This document shows, one piece after another, positions 51,052 through 58,675 of a stretch of 64,000 nucleotides of DNA. The notes under the pieces were generated by a model. The model had not been told where the DNA came from. It ran no database searches and worked only from the letters and a program-made list of their open reading frames with translations. The translations under genes and the position numbers were made by a program. Location: positions 186,001-250,000 of the forward strand of contig NZ_JAYEER010000003.1 in assembly GCF_034653355.1 (NCBI RefSeq), written 5' to 3'. Position 1 is the first letter of the stretch. Each line of letters begins with the position of its first letter. Origin of the DNA: Nitrospirillum sp034653355 (lineage in GTDB: Bacteria; Pseudomonadota; Alphaproteobacteria; Azospirillales; Azospirillaceae).

Positions 51052-51635
51052 GCGGTCTCCGCCTCATGGATGTTCTTGAACGATACGTCGGGGTGCCGAT
51101 AGATCTCGATGGCCGGAAAGCGCAGCAGGGCCTTCAGGCCGGTGATCATCCAGTCCAGGGCGGCGTTCTGCGCCTGGGTCACCGGCTCGAACGTGGTGCC
51201 CTTGGGCCCGATGATGATGTCCGAGACAATCTCGATCCCGATGGAGTCGCCATTCATGGGAAACCGGTCGGGGAAGGCCTTCTGCCGCTCGATCTCATGC
51301 ACTTGCGCGACGCGCCAGCCGGTGATCAACGTCATCTCCGTCGCCGGGCAACTGTGCTGCACCAGGCAGCGCGGCCGCAGCTTGCCGACGTGCCACAGCT
51401 TCCAGGTCACGGACGCGGTCTGGTAGACGTCCCCGTTCTTGTCGATCAGGAAGTGCGCCCCGTTGGGCGACGCTTCCCGATAGCTGTTGAAGGTGGCGTC
51501 GCGGCTGGGCGATCCGGTCTGGTGGACGATGATGCCGTGGATCGCGGCCATCGTGCCGTGCTTGAGGTTGGGGAATGGTGACTTGGTCACCTTGGGGTCC
51601 ACGACCCAGCCTTCCGCATCCAGCTGCATGGGCAT
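51039..51635 (-). CDS. Peptidoglycan-recognition-type N-acetylmuramoyl-L-alanine amidase
   Basis: Amidase_2-fold zinc enzyme of 198 residues that would cut the bond between MurNAc and the peptide stem. His38 in GIIVHQTGSP, SYREASPNGAHFLIDKNGDV, SIGIEIVSD and the closing RHPDVSFKN (His181) are the zinc and catalytic region. There is no signal peptide, so the enzyme is either cytoplasmic or exported another way (for example by a type VI system). Start at 51635 with GGGGAG. Followed, with overlap, by a small exported protein. Confidence 0.8.
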   Translation of the reverse strand: MPMQLDAEGWVVDPKVTKSPFPNLKHGTMAAIHGIIVHQTGSPSRDATFNSYREASPNGAHFLIDKNGDVYQTASVTWKLWHVGKLRPRCLVQHSCPATEMTLITGWRVAQVHEIERQKAFPDRFPMNGDSIGIEIVSDIIIGPKGTTFEPVTQAQNAALDWMITGLKALLRFPAIEIYRHPDVSFKNIHEAETATWH

Positions 51636-51764
51636 CCTCCGCTCCCCTCATTCCAGGGATATCGGTTGGCAGTGAGATGCGGCAATGGTGTACAGCCGAA
51701 GGGGTAAGTCCAGGCTAAGCTCGGCGCCCACGATGGCAGATTGCTCAGCGGCCCTCCCCAAACC

Positions 51765-51796
51765 AAAACGGGCGGCGCCCTTCCAGACGCCGCCCG
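51765..51796 (-). terminator. aspS terminator, minus strand
   Basis: CGGGCGGCG (51769-51777) pairs perfectly with CGCCGCCCG (51788-51796); on the minus strand TTTTGG follows. It lies 33 bases downstream of the aspS stop. Confidence 0.75.
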
Positions 51797-51829
51797 CCTT
51801 AACACTCCGCCTCAGCGACGATCCCCGCC

Positions 51830-53650
51830 TCAGCCTTCCTTGGCCTCGGTGGTGATCTTGGGCTTGGGCAGGTCGAGCTTGATGTGCAGTTCCTTCAGCC
51901 GCGCGGTGTCGACGGCGTTGGGGGCCTGCATCAGTAGGTCTTCGGCGCGCTGGTTCAGCGGGAAGACGATGACCTCGCGGATGTTGGGCTCGTCGGCCAG
52001 CAGCATGACGATGCGGTCGATGCCCGGGGCGGAACCGCCGTGCGGCGGGGCGCCCAGCTTGAAGGCCGAGAGCATGCCGCCGAAGCGGGTCTCGAGGTCC
52101 TCGGCCGAATAGCCGGCGATCTCGAACGCCTTGTACATGATCTCGGGCTTGTGGTTGCGGATGGCGCCCGAGGACAGTTCGATGCCATTGCAGACGATGT
52201 CGTACTGGAAGGCCTTGATGTCCAGCGGGTTCATGCTGGTCAGGGCCTCCAGGCCGCCCTGGGGCATGGAGAAGGGGTTGTGGGAGAAGTCGATCTTCCC
52301 CGTCTCCTCATCCTTCTCGTACATCGGGAAGTCGACGATCCAGCAGAAGCGGAAGGCGTCCTTCTCGATCAGGTCCAGCTCCTCACCGATGCGGGTGCGG
52401 GCTTGGCCGGCCAGCTTGGCGGCGGGGCCTTCCAGGTCGCAGACGAAGAACACGGCGTCGCCGTCCACGGCACCGGTCAGCTCACGCAAGCTCACCTGCG
52501 CCGCCTCGGGCACGAACTTGGCGATGGGGCCCTTGCCGGCGCCGTTCTCGAACAGGATGTAGCCCAGGCCGGGCGCGCCCAGACCACGGGCCCAGTCGTT
52601 CAGCTTGTCGAAGAAGCTGCGGGGCTTGTCGCCCACGGCCGGCGCCTTGACGCAGCGGACCACGCCGCCCTTGTCCAGCACGCCGCGGAAGGCCTTGAAC
52701 TCCACGTCATCGCGGCGGAACACGGCCGACACGTCGGTGATCACCAGCGGGTTGCGCAGGTCCGGCTTGTCGTTGCCGTACTTCAGCATGCTCTCGGCAT
52801 AGGGGATGCGCGGGAACGGATAGGGGCTGACGGTCTTAGCCACACCGGTGAAGTCGCGGAACTCGGTGAAGATGCCGTGGATGACGGGCTCGATGGCCGC
52901 GAACACGTCGTCCTGGGTGACGTAGCTCATCTCGAAGTCGAGCTGGTAGAACTCGCCCGGGCTACGGTCGGCGCGGCTGTCCTCGTCACGGAAGCAGGGG
53001 GCGATCTGGAAATAACGGTCGAAGCCCGCCACCATCAGCAGCTGCTTGAACTGCTGCGGCGCCTGCGGCAGGGCGTAGAACTTGCCCGGGTGGTTGCGCG
53101 CCGGGACCAGGAAGTCACGCGCGCCCTCGGGCGAGGACGAGGTCAGGATGGGGGTCTGGAACTCGGTGAACCCGGCCTCGATCATGCGGCGGCGGGCCGA
53201 GGCGATGACGTTGGACCGCAGGTGGATGTTGCGGTGCATCTTGGTGCGCCGCAGGTCCAGGAAGCGGTAGCGCAGGCGGATGTCCTCGCCCGCGTCCTGG
53301 TCGGAGTTCACCTGCAGGGGCAGCTGGTCGGCCAGGCTCTGCACCACCACCTCATCCGCCTTCACCTCGATATGGCCGGTGGGCAGCTTGTCGTTGATGG
53401 TGTCATTGGTGCGCGCCACCACGCGGCCGGTCACGGTGATGACCGATTCCAGGCGGGCGGATTCCAGCACCTTGAAGCCGGGATTGTCGATATCGATCAC
53501 GCACTGGGTCAGGCCGTAATTGTCGCGCAGGTCGACGAACAGCAGTTGGCCGTGGTCACGCTTGCGGTGGATCCAGCCGGAGAGGCGGACGGTCTGGCCG
53601 GCGTCTTCCTGACGCAGGGCGCCGCAGGTGTGGGTACGATAGGGATGCAT
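51830..53650 (-). CDS. aspS: Aspartyl-tRNA synthetase
   Basis: Class IIb synthetase of 606 residues. N-terminal OB domain binds the anticodon (VRLSGWIHRKRDHGQLLFVDL), class II motif 1 near IEAGFTEFQTPILTSSSPEGA, motif 2 FRDEDSRADRSPGEFYQLDFEM, the bacterial insertion domain, and motif 3 GAPPHGGSAPGIDRIVMLL. In most alphaproteobacteria AspRS also charges tRNA-Asn. The ATG at 53650 begins MHPYRTHTCG; the frame upstream is open but not conserved. A good promoter lies at 53729-53757 and a terminator at 51765. Confidence 0.95.
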   Translation of the reverse strand: MHPYRTHTCGALRQEDAGQTVRLSGWIHRKRDHGQLLFVDLRDNYGLTQCVIDIDNPGFKVLESARLESVITVTGRVVARTNDTINDKLPTGHIEVKADEVVVQSLADQLPLQVNSDQDAGEDIRLRYRFLDLRRTKMHRNIHLRSNVIASARRRMIEAGFTEFQTPILTSSSPEGARDFLVPARNHPGKFYALPQAPQQFKQLLMVAGFDRYFQIAPCFRDEDSRADRSPGEFYQLDFEMSYVTQDDVFAAIEPVIHGIFTEFRDFTGVAKTVSPYPFPRIPYAESMLKYGNDKPDLRNPLVITDVSAVFRRDDVEFKAFRGVLDKGGVVRCVKAPAVGDKPRSFFDKLNDWARGLGAPGLGYILFENGAGKGPIAKFVPEAAQVSLRELTGAVDGDAVFFVCDLEGPAAKLAGQARTRIGEELDLIEKDAFRFCWIVDFPMYEKDEETGKIDFSHNPFSMPQGGLEALTSMNPLDIKAFQYDIVCNGIELSSGAIRNHKPEIMYKAFEIAGYSAEDLETRFGGMLSAFKLGAPPHGGSAPGIDRIVMLLADEPNIREVIVFPLNQRAEDLLMQAPNAVDTARLKELHIKLDLPKPKITTEAKEG

Positions 53651-53728
53651 GGGGCCGGGCCTTGACGAGTGCGGGTTGGGCAATAGCGCCGCCGATCCGC
53701 GAAAACGCGGACTGACGGACCGGCGGAC

Positions 53729-53757
53729 ACTAGGGCCGGACGGGGGCGGATTGTCAA
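53729..53757 (-). promoter_or_regulatory. aspS promoter
   Basis: On the minus strand a perfect TTGACA (53757-53752) is separated by 17 bases from CCTAGT (53734-53729), about 80 bases before the aspS start codon. Confidence 0.6.
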
Positions 53758-53802
53758 GACGGCCGGGCCGATTTGCCCGGCGCCCGGCCGCCTTGGTCCC
53801 CC

Positions 53803-55953
53803 TTAATAACTGATCTTGACGCTGCCCATGACCGACCGGGGGCTGCCCGGCAGGTTCAGGTTGGCGTTGGAGCCGTGGGCCGAGACGATGTAGCGCTCAT
53901 CCGCGATGTTGTAGACGTTGACCTGCAGGGTCACCGGCCCCTGGCGGTACCAGGCCATGGCGTCCACCGTGACATAGGACGGCAGGGTCACGGTGTTGCC
54001 CGGGTTGGCGTAGCGATCGCCGACATAGTTCATGCCGCCACCCAGGCCGAAACGGTCGCCGAAGGCCTTGGTCAGCCACAGGTTGGTGCTGTGGCGCGGC
54101 GTGATGGTGGCGCGCTTGCCCTGCACATTCTGGCCGGCGTCCTTGGCCACGGATTCCGTGACGCGGGCGTCCAGGTAGGCGTAGCCGGCGATGGCCTTCC
54201 ACCCGTCCGACAGGTCCAGCGCGCCGGTCAGCTCCACACCATCGGTGCGCTGCACGCCGATGGGCAGCAGCTTCTGCGTCACCGGGTCGGTGGTCTTGAT
54301 GCCGCTGCGTTCCAGGCGGAACAGCGAGGCCGTGGTGCTGAGCCGGCCCTGCCAGAAGTCCAGCTTGGCGCCCACCTCGACATTGCGGGTGCTTTCCGGC
54401 GCGATGTCGGCGTTGTTGGCGGCAACGGAGAAGGCCTCGCCCGAGGGCTGGAACGAGCGGCTCCACGACACGTAGTAGGATTGGGCGACCTCTGCCTTCT
54501 CGTCCGTCGGCTGCCACACCAGGCCGGCGCGCGGGCTCCAGTTCCGATCCGTGCGGCTGAGGTTGGCCAAGTTGGCGAGATGCTGCAGCGTGCGCTGCTC
54601 GAACCGGTCGAATTGCATGCCGACCAGGGCCTTCAGCTCCGGCAGCAGGGTCACCATGTCCTGGGCATAGACGCCGGTGGTGTCGAACAGGCCGCGGTTG
54701 TTGGCGGTGATGGTGCCGAAGGTGCCGGGGTTCAGGGTCGGCAGCACCGGGTTGAACAGCGCGACGGTGGCCACCGTGCCCTGGGAATAGGTGATGGCGT
54801 CCTTGGTCTGGTGCCCGACCTCCAGCCCCAGCAGCAGTTGGTTGTCGATGCCCGCCAGGCTGAACTTCTGCACCGCCTCGCTCTGGTTGAACCAGCCGTG
54901 CTCATACCGGCCGACGATGGAGCGGGTGAGGGCCGCCGTCCGCGCCGCCTCGTTGACCGAGCCGACCAGCGTGTTGCGGCGGTCCAGGTTGTAGCGGTAG
55001 TAGCGGAAGGCGTTGCGCAGCGACAGGCTGTCGTTCACCTCATGCGTCAGCGTTTCGGTGGTGGAGCGGACGCGGGACTGGCTGTAATCCGCGTCCCGGG
55101 CGTTGGCGGCGCCGTAATAGGTGCCGGGCGCCACGTCCACCGGCAGGCCGTGATAGGCGGGGATGCCGAAATCGGTGACGCGCTTGTCCTCCAGGTAATC
55201 GGCCTGGACCAGCAGCTTGGTCTTTTCATCCAGGTTGAATTCCACCGAGGGCGCCACGGCCTTGCGGTCCAGGAACTGCTGCTGGCGATAGCTGTCGGCC
55301 GCCTCGACGGCGCCGGTCAGGCGCAGGGCGATGCCGGTGTCGGGCAGCACATGGGCCAGGTCCACTTCCCCCCGCCGGTCATCCCAACCGCCGTAGCGGA
55401 AGCTCGCTTCCGCCAGGTCGATGCCCGGCTTCTTGGTGATGCGGTTGATCAAGCCGCCGGAGGAGCCCCGCCCGTAGAGGACGGAGGCCGGCCCCTTCAC
55501 CACCTCCACCGATTGCAGGTTGGACAGGTCGCGGAAATAGAGGGCGTCGTCACGCAGGCCGTCGACATATTGGTCGGCGATGGCGGAGAAGCCGCGGATG
55601 GAAACCTGGTCGCGCTGGCCGTCGCCGGTGGACAGGCCGATGCCGGGGATGTTGCGCATGACGTCCTGCAGCGACAGGGCACCCTGGTCCCGCATCACCG
55701 CCAGGGGCACCACGTTCACCGTCTGCGGCACGTCGCGCAGCGCCATGTCCATACGGGTGGCGCTGACCGCGTCCTTGGGGTTGTAGCCCATGGCCGCCTG
55801 GCGGTCGGCACTGACCACCACCTCGGGCAGGGCGCCGCCGGACTTGGCCCCCTCGGCGGCATCGGCCCCATCGGGAACCCCGGCGAAGGCCGGCAGGGCC
55901 GGGGGCAGCAGGACGGTGAACAGGCAGGCGGAAAGCAGCAGGCGGGCGCGCAT
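53803..55953 (-). CDS. TonB-dependent siderophore receptor (Fiu/catecholate-like)
   Basis: Outer-membrane receptor of 716 residues: signal peptide (cleavage near AFAG, 24), TonB-box region LPEVVVSAD, plug (LRDVPQTVNVVPLAVMRDQG, QSVEVVKGPASVLYGRGSSG) and a 22-strand barrel ending GSVKISY. The GRGSSGGLINRITK plug loop is like receptors for catecholate or monomeric siderophores, but the ligand is not certain. ATG at 55953 with AAAGGGG. A palindromic iron-box-like site lies just upstream. It stands between aspS and rnd, which are near neighbours in related genomes. Confidence 0.9.
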   Translation of the reverse strand: MRARLLLSACLFTVLLPPALPAFAGVPDGADAAEGAKSGGALPEVVVSADRQAAMGYNPKDAVSATRMDMALRDVPQTVNVVPLAVMRDQGALSLQDVMRNIPGIGLSTGDGQRDQVSIRGFSAIADQYVDGLRDDALYFRDLSNLQSVEVVKGPASVLYGRGSSGGLINRITKKPGIDLAEASFRYGGWDDRRGEVDLAHVLPDTGIALRLTGAVEAADSYRQQQFLDRKAVAPSVEFNLDEKTKLLVQADYLEDKRVTDFGIPAYHGLPVDVAPGTYYGAANARDADYSQSRVRSTTETLTHEVNDSLSLRNAFRYYRYNLDRRNTLVGSVNEAARTAALTRSIVGRYEHGWFNQSEAVQKFSLAGIDNQLLLGLEVGHQTKDAITYSQGTVATVALFNPVLPTLNPGTFGTITANNRGLFDTTGVYAQDMVTLLPELKALVGMQFDRFEQRTLQHLANLANLSRTDRNWSPRAGLVWQPTDEKAEVAQSYYVSWSRSFQPSGEAFSVAANNADIAPESTRNVEVGAKLDFWQGRLSTTASLFRLERSGIKTTDPVTQKLLPIGVQRTDGVELTGALDLSDGWKAIAGYAYLDARVTESVAKDAGQNVQGKRATITPRHSTNLWLTKAFGDRFGLGGGMNYVGDRYANPGNTVTLPSYVTVDAMAWYRQGPVTLQVNVYNIADERYIVSAHGSNANLNLPGSPRSVMGSVKISY

Positions 55954-55974
55954 CACAGAGGTCCCCTTTGTTCT

Positions 55975-56005
55975 TATGCGAATGTTTTTGATAATCACTC
56001 GCATA
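55975..56005. promoter_or_regulatory. Palindromic Fur-like site upstream of the second TonB receptor
   Basis: TATGCGAATG (55975-55984) and CACTCGCATA (55996-56005) match as inverted arms at nine of ten positions, around TTTTTGATAAT. The centre contains GATAATCA as in Fur boxes. It lies 22 bases before the receptor start. Bases 55954-56275 hold no gene. Confidence 0.5.
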
Positions 56006-56275
56006 TTAAGCCTGCGACATTCTGTCAAGCGGACCCTCCCGGCCCCCGGCCGCCCTCGCCCGCAGGTAACGCCGTATCGATGGCAAAACTGCGATTTTTA
56101 GGATGCGAATGGCTGCCATGCCCCGGCATGCCGGCTGCCCGCCGGAGCGGGCGCGGGCGACGCCGGCCGGGCCGCCTGCCGCCCTACCCGACTCGGTGCC
56201 CGGCGGCCCTATTCCCGGGCGGCGGGACAGCAGGCCCTATGCACGCGCGCTTAGCTATAGTATGTGAAGAACCCC

Positions 56276-57427
56276 ATGACGCTGATCACCAATACCGCCG
56301 ACCTCTCCGCCTTCTGTGACCGCCTGGCCTCCGCCGCGTACGTCACCGTCGATACCGAATTCATGCGGGAGAAGACATACTACCCGCAGCTTTGCCTGGT
56401 GCAGGTGGCTGGCCCCGACGAGGCCGCCGCCATCGACCCGCTGGCCGACGGCATCGACCTGTCGCCGCTGTTCGCGCTGCTGGCCAATCCCGCGGTACTG
56501 AAGGTCTTCCACGCCGCCCGCCAGGATCTGGAGATTTTCTTCAACCTGACCGGCGCCGTCCCCACCCCCCTGTTCGACACCCAGGTCGCGGCCATGGTCT
56601 GCGGCTTCGGCGACAGCGTGGGCTATGAGACGCTGATCACCAAACTGACCAACGCCCGCATCGACAAGTCCAGCCGCTTCACCGACTGGTCCAACCGGCC
56701 GCTGACCGACCGGCAGCTGACCTACGCCCTGTCGGATGTGACCCACCTGCGCCCGGCATATGAGAAGATCCGCCGCCGCCTGGATAAGACGGGGCGCGAG
56801 CAATGGCTGGCCGATGAGATGGCCATCCTGACCAGCCCGGACACCTACCGCCAGGACCCGGACGAGTCCTGGCGCCGGCTGAAGCCCCGCACCGACAAGC
56901 CGCGCTTCATCGCCGTGCTGAAGGAGCTGTGCGCCTGGCGCGAGCGCGAGGCGCAGCGCAAGGACATCCCGCGCAACCGCGTGGTGCGCGACGAGACCCT
57001 GATGGAAATCGCCGCCCACACCCCCAGCACGGTGGATGACCTGGGCCGCACGCGCGGCCTGGGGCCCAGCATGGCGGCGGGTCGTTACGGCACCGAAATC
57101 CTCGCCGCGATCGAAAAGGCGCGAGGCCTGCCCGACAGCGCCCTGCCCCGGCCGGAGCCGCGCGCCGAACTGCCGGCCGGCATCGCCCCCACGGTGGAAC
57201 TGCTGCGCGTGCTGCTGAAACTGGTGTGTGATGACGAGGACGTGGCCAGCCGCCTGGTGGCCAACGCCGCCGACCTGGAGGCCATCGCCGCCGACGACAA
57301 TGCCAAGGTGCAGGCCATGTCCGGCTGGCGCTTCGACCTGTTCGGCCGCCAGGCCCTGGCCCTGAAGCACGGCAAGCTGGCCCTGGCCATGGAGAACCGC
57401 AAGGTCAAGCTGGTGAACCTGGACTGA
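56276..57427 (+). CDS. rnd: Ribonuclease D
   Basis: 3'-5' exoribonuclease for tRNA 3'-end maturation, 383 residues. DEDD-family exonuclease domain: TVDTEFMREKTYYPQLCLVQ (Asp, Glu), VFHAARQDLEIFF (Asp), DVTHLRPAYEKI (Asp with Tyr); then an HRDC domain (AWREREAQRKDIPRNRVVRD). TATAGT at 56256-56261 looks like the -10 box and would place the mRNA start near 56268, so translation from the ATG at 56276 is nearly leaderless; a GTG at 56264 is the alternative. Confidence 0.9.
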   Translation: MTLITNTADLSAFCDRLASAAYVTVDTEFMREKTYYPQLCLVQVAGPDEAAAIDPLADGIDLSPLFALLANPAVLKVFHAARQDLEIFFNLTGAVPTPLFDTQVAAMVCGFGDSVGYETLITKLTNARIDKSSRFTDWSNRPLTDRQLTYALSDVTHLRPAYEKIRRRLDKTGREQWLADEMAILTSPDTYRQDPDESWRRLKPRTDKPRFIAVLKELCAWREREAQRKDIPRNRVVRDETLMEIAAHTPSTVDDLGRTRGLGPSMAAGRYGTEILAAIEKARGLPDSALPRPEPRAELPAGIAPTVELLRVLLKLVCDDEDVASRLVANAADLEAIAADDNAKVQAMSGWRFDLFGRQALALKHGKLALAMENRKVKLVNLD

Positions 57428-57577
57428 GGTTACGGGCCGGGTTTGGGCGGCGTCGGCCGGCCAGGACATATCTTGAGAAAGGGACACGCCGGCGCGCATG
57501 GTTTCATGCGCCGCCGCGCGATATCGTCAAACTGGAACGCCCACCCCTTTGGGCGGCGGCGTTGCCCCATGCCCGCC

Positions 57578-58309
57578 TCAGGCGGCCATCAGGGAACCCT
57601 GCAACTGGGCCATGAAGGCGGTGGACGAGCCGGCAACCGGCGTCGTGCTGTTCAGCAGGCTCATGAAATCGTCGCTGGCCGTGGTGCCGGTGGACGTGCC
57701 GCTGCCATCGGCGCTGGCCGTGGTGCCGGTGGACGTGCCGCTGCCATCGGCGCTGGCAGTGGTGGTGCTGGTGGCCGTGGTGCTGGACGTCGCCGGATCG
57801 CCGAACAGGCTGTCGTCAGCCTTCATGCCGCCGCCACCGCCGTGGTGGCCATGGTGGCCGCCGTGATGGGCCTTGGGCGCGCCCTGGGATGCCCCCTGGG
57901 ACGCGTCGGTGCCATCCGTGGCCCCCGTACCATCCGTCCCAGTACCATCCGCCGACGCCGTCGTGATCGGCAGGCCGGTGGCCGGGTCGATGGGCTGGCC
58001 CGTGACCGGATCGATGGTCGGGTCGGTGCTGCTGGCATCAGCGGTCGTGCTGCTGTCGGCGGCGGCCGTCGTCGTCCCCTGCGCGGGCGTGACGCCCTGA
58101 AGGGCCGACAGCAGGTCGCCGCTCAGCTGGAAGCTGAAGGGATTGCTGGTGCCGTTGGTGGTGGTGCCGTCACCGCCAAGCAGCGAGGCGGCGGATGAGG
58201 TGGAGTCGGCGGATGAGGTGTCATCGGTGCTTGAGGCCGATGACGCCTGCTGGGCCTTCCAGGCGCCGTAAGACGCCTGGGACGAGCCCACGGAGGATAT
58301 GGAACTCAT
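57578..58309 (-). CDS. Ser/Thr/Ala-rich low-complexity protein with His-Gly segment
   Basis: Protein of 243 residues with no signal peptide, mostly Ser, Thr, Ala, Gly and Asp. It starts MSSISSVGSSQASYGAW, has a tandem 13-residue repeat (ASADGSGTSTGTT) near the C-terminus, a PIDPATGLPI segment and a metal-binding-like AHHGGHHGHHGGGGG. A short predicted helical C-terminus follows (DDFMSLLNSTTP). Proteins with this start and composition occur in other alphaproteobacteria without known role; a secreted or surface-associated protein is possible. ATG at 58309 with GGGGAGAA. Confidence 0.6.
   Translation of the reverse strand: MSSISSVGSSQASYGAWKAQQASSASSTDDTSSADSTSSAASLLGGDGTTTNGTSNPFSFQLSGDLLSALQGVTPAQGTTTAAADSSTTADASSTDPTIDPVTGQPIDPATGLPITTASADGTGTDGTGATDGTDASQGASQGAPKAHHGGHHGHHGGGGGMKADDSLFGDPATSSTTATSTTTASADGSGTSTGTTASADGSGTSTGTTASDDFMSLLNSTTPVAGSSTAFMAQLQGSLMAA
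57678..57755. repeat. Two perfect 39-bp tandem repeats inside the low-complexity gene
   Basis: The 39 bases at 57678-57716 (beginning GCCGTGGTGCCGGTGGACGT) are repeated exactly at 57717-57755. They encode the 13-residue unit ASADGSGTSTGTT. Exact identity suggests recent duplication and possible copy-number variation. Confidence 0.85.
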
Positions 58310-58675
58310 GGAAGGGTTCTCCCCGGTGGCCATGAACCCTGGGAGGGGCCGGCCTTGGGCTGCCCCCCGGCCAGCCGCGCCCACGGGTGGCGCAATGGCG
58401 CGCGCACCGGCGGCCTGTCGCAAGCCCGGGACCAGCCGGCAAACACTTGAGAAGCCTTGATTTTTAATGAAGCGGCCAGAACAGGCCAACAAACCTGCGA
58501 TTAAATCGGCAGAAATGCACCGGCATTTTCTGCCGGCCACCAGGAATTTTATTCCCGATTAGTTGCAAATTAGTTCGGTGCGGTTTTGCAAATATCTGTT
58601 TTTATTATCTTTTTATTCTGGCACACCGGTTGCCAAGGCGCGTCGCCCTGAGCAACCGGCGTGCGGGACAGGCGC
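58310..58675. other. AT-rich intergenic region with two inverted repeats
   Basis: No gene is visible in these 366 bases. GGCAGAAATGC and GCATTTTCTGCC (about 58510-58535) form a bulged hairpin. GCACACCGGTTGC (58621-58633) and GCAACCGGCGTGC (58652-58664) are 13-base arms with one mismatch; this lies 12 bases after the secDF stop but is followed on the minus strand by an A-run, so it is not a classical terminator. Long A/T stretches between suggest promoter DNA for the low-complexity gene. Confidence 0.4.

Noticed and set aside
53773..56319. 848-codon frame opposite the second TonB receptor
   Set aside because: Shadow of the receptor gene; no homology, composition dominated by Gly, Val, Arg and His.
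58621..58664. 13-bp inverted repeat after secDF considered as its terminator
   Set aside because: On the minus strand it is followed by an A-rich, not U-rich, stretch; kept only as an unexplained hairpin.
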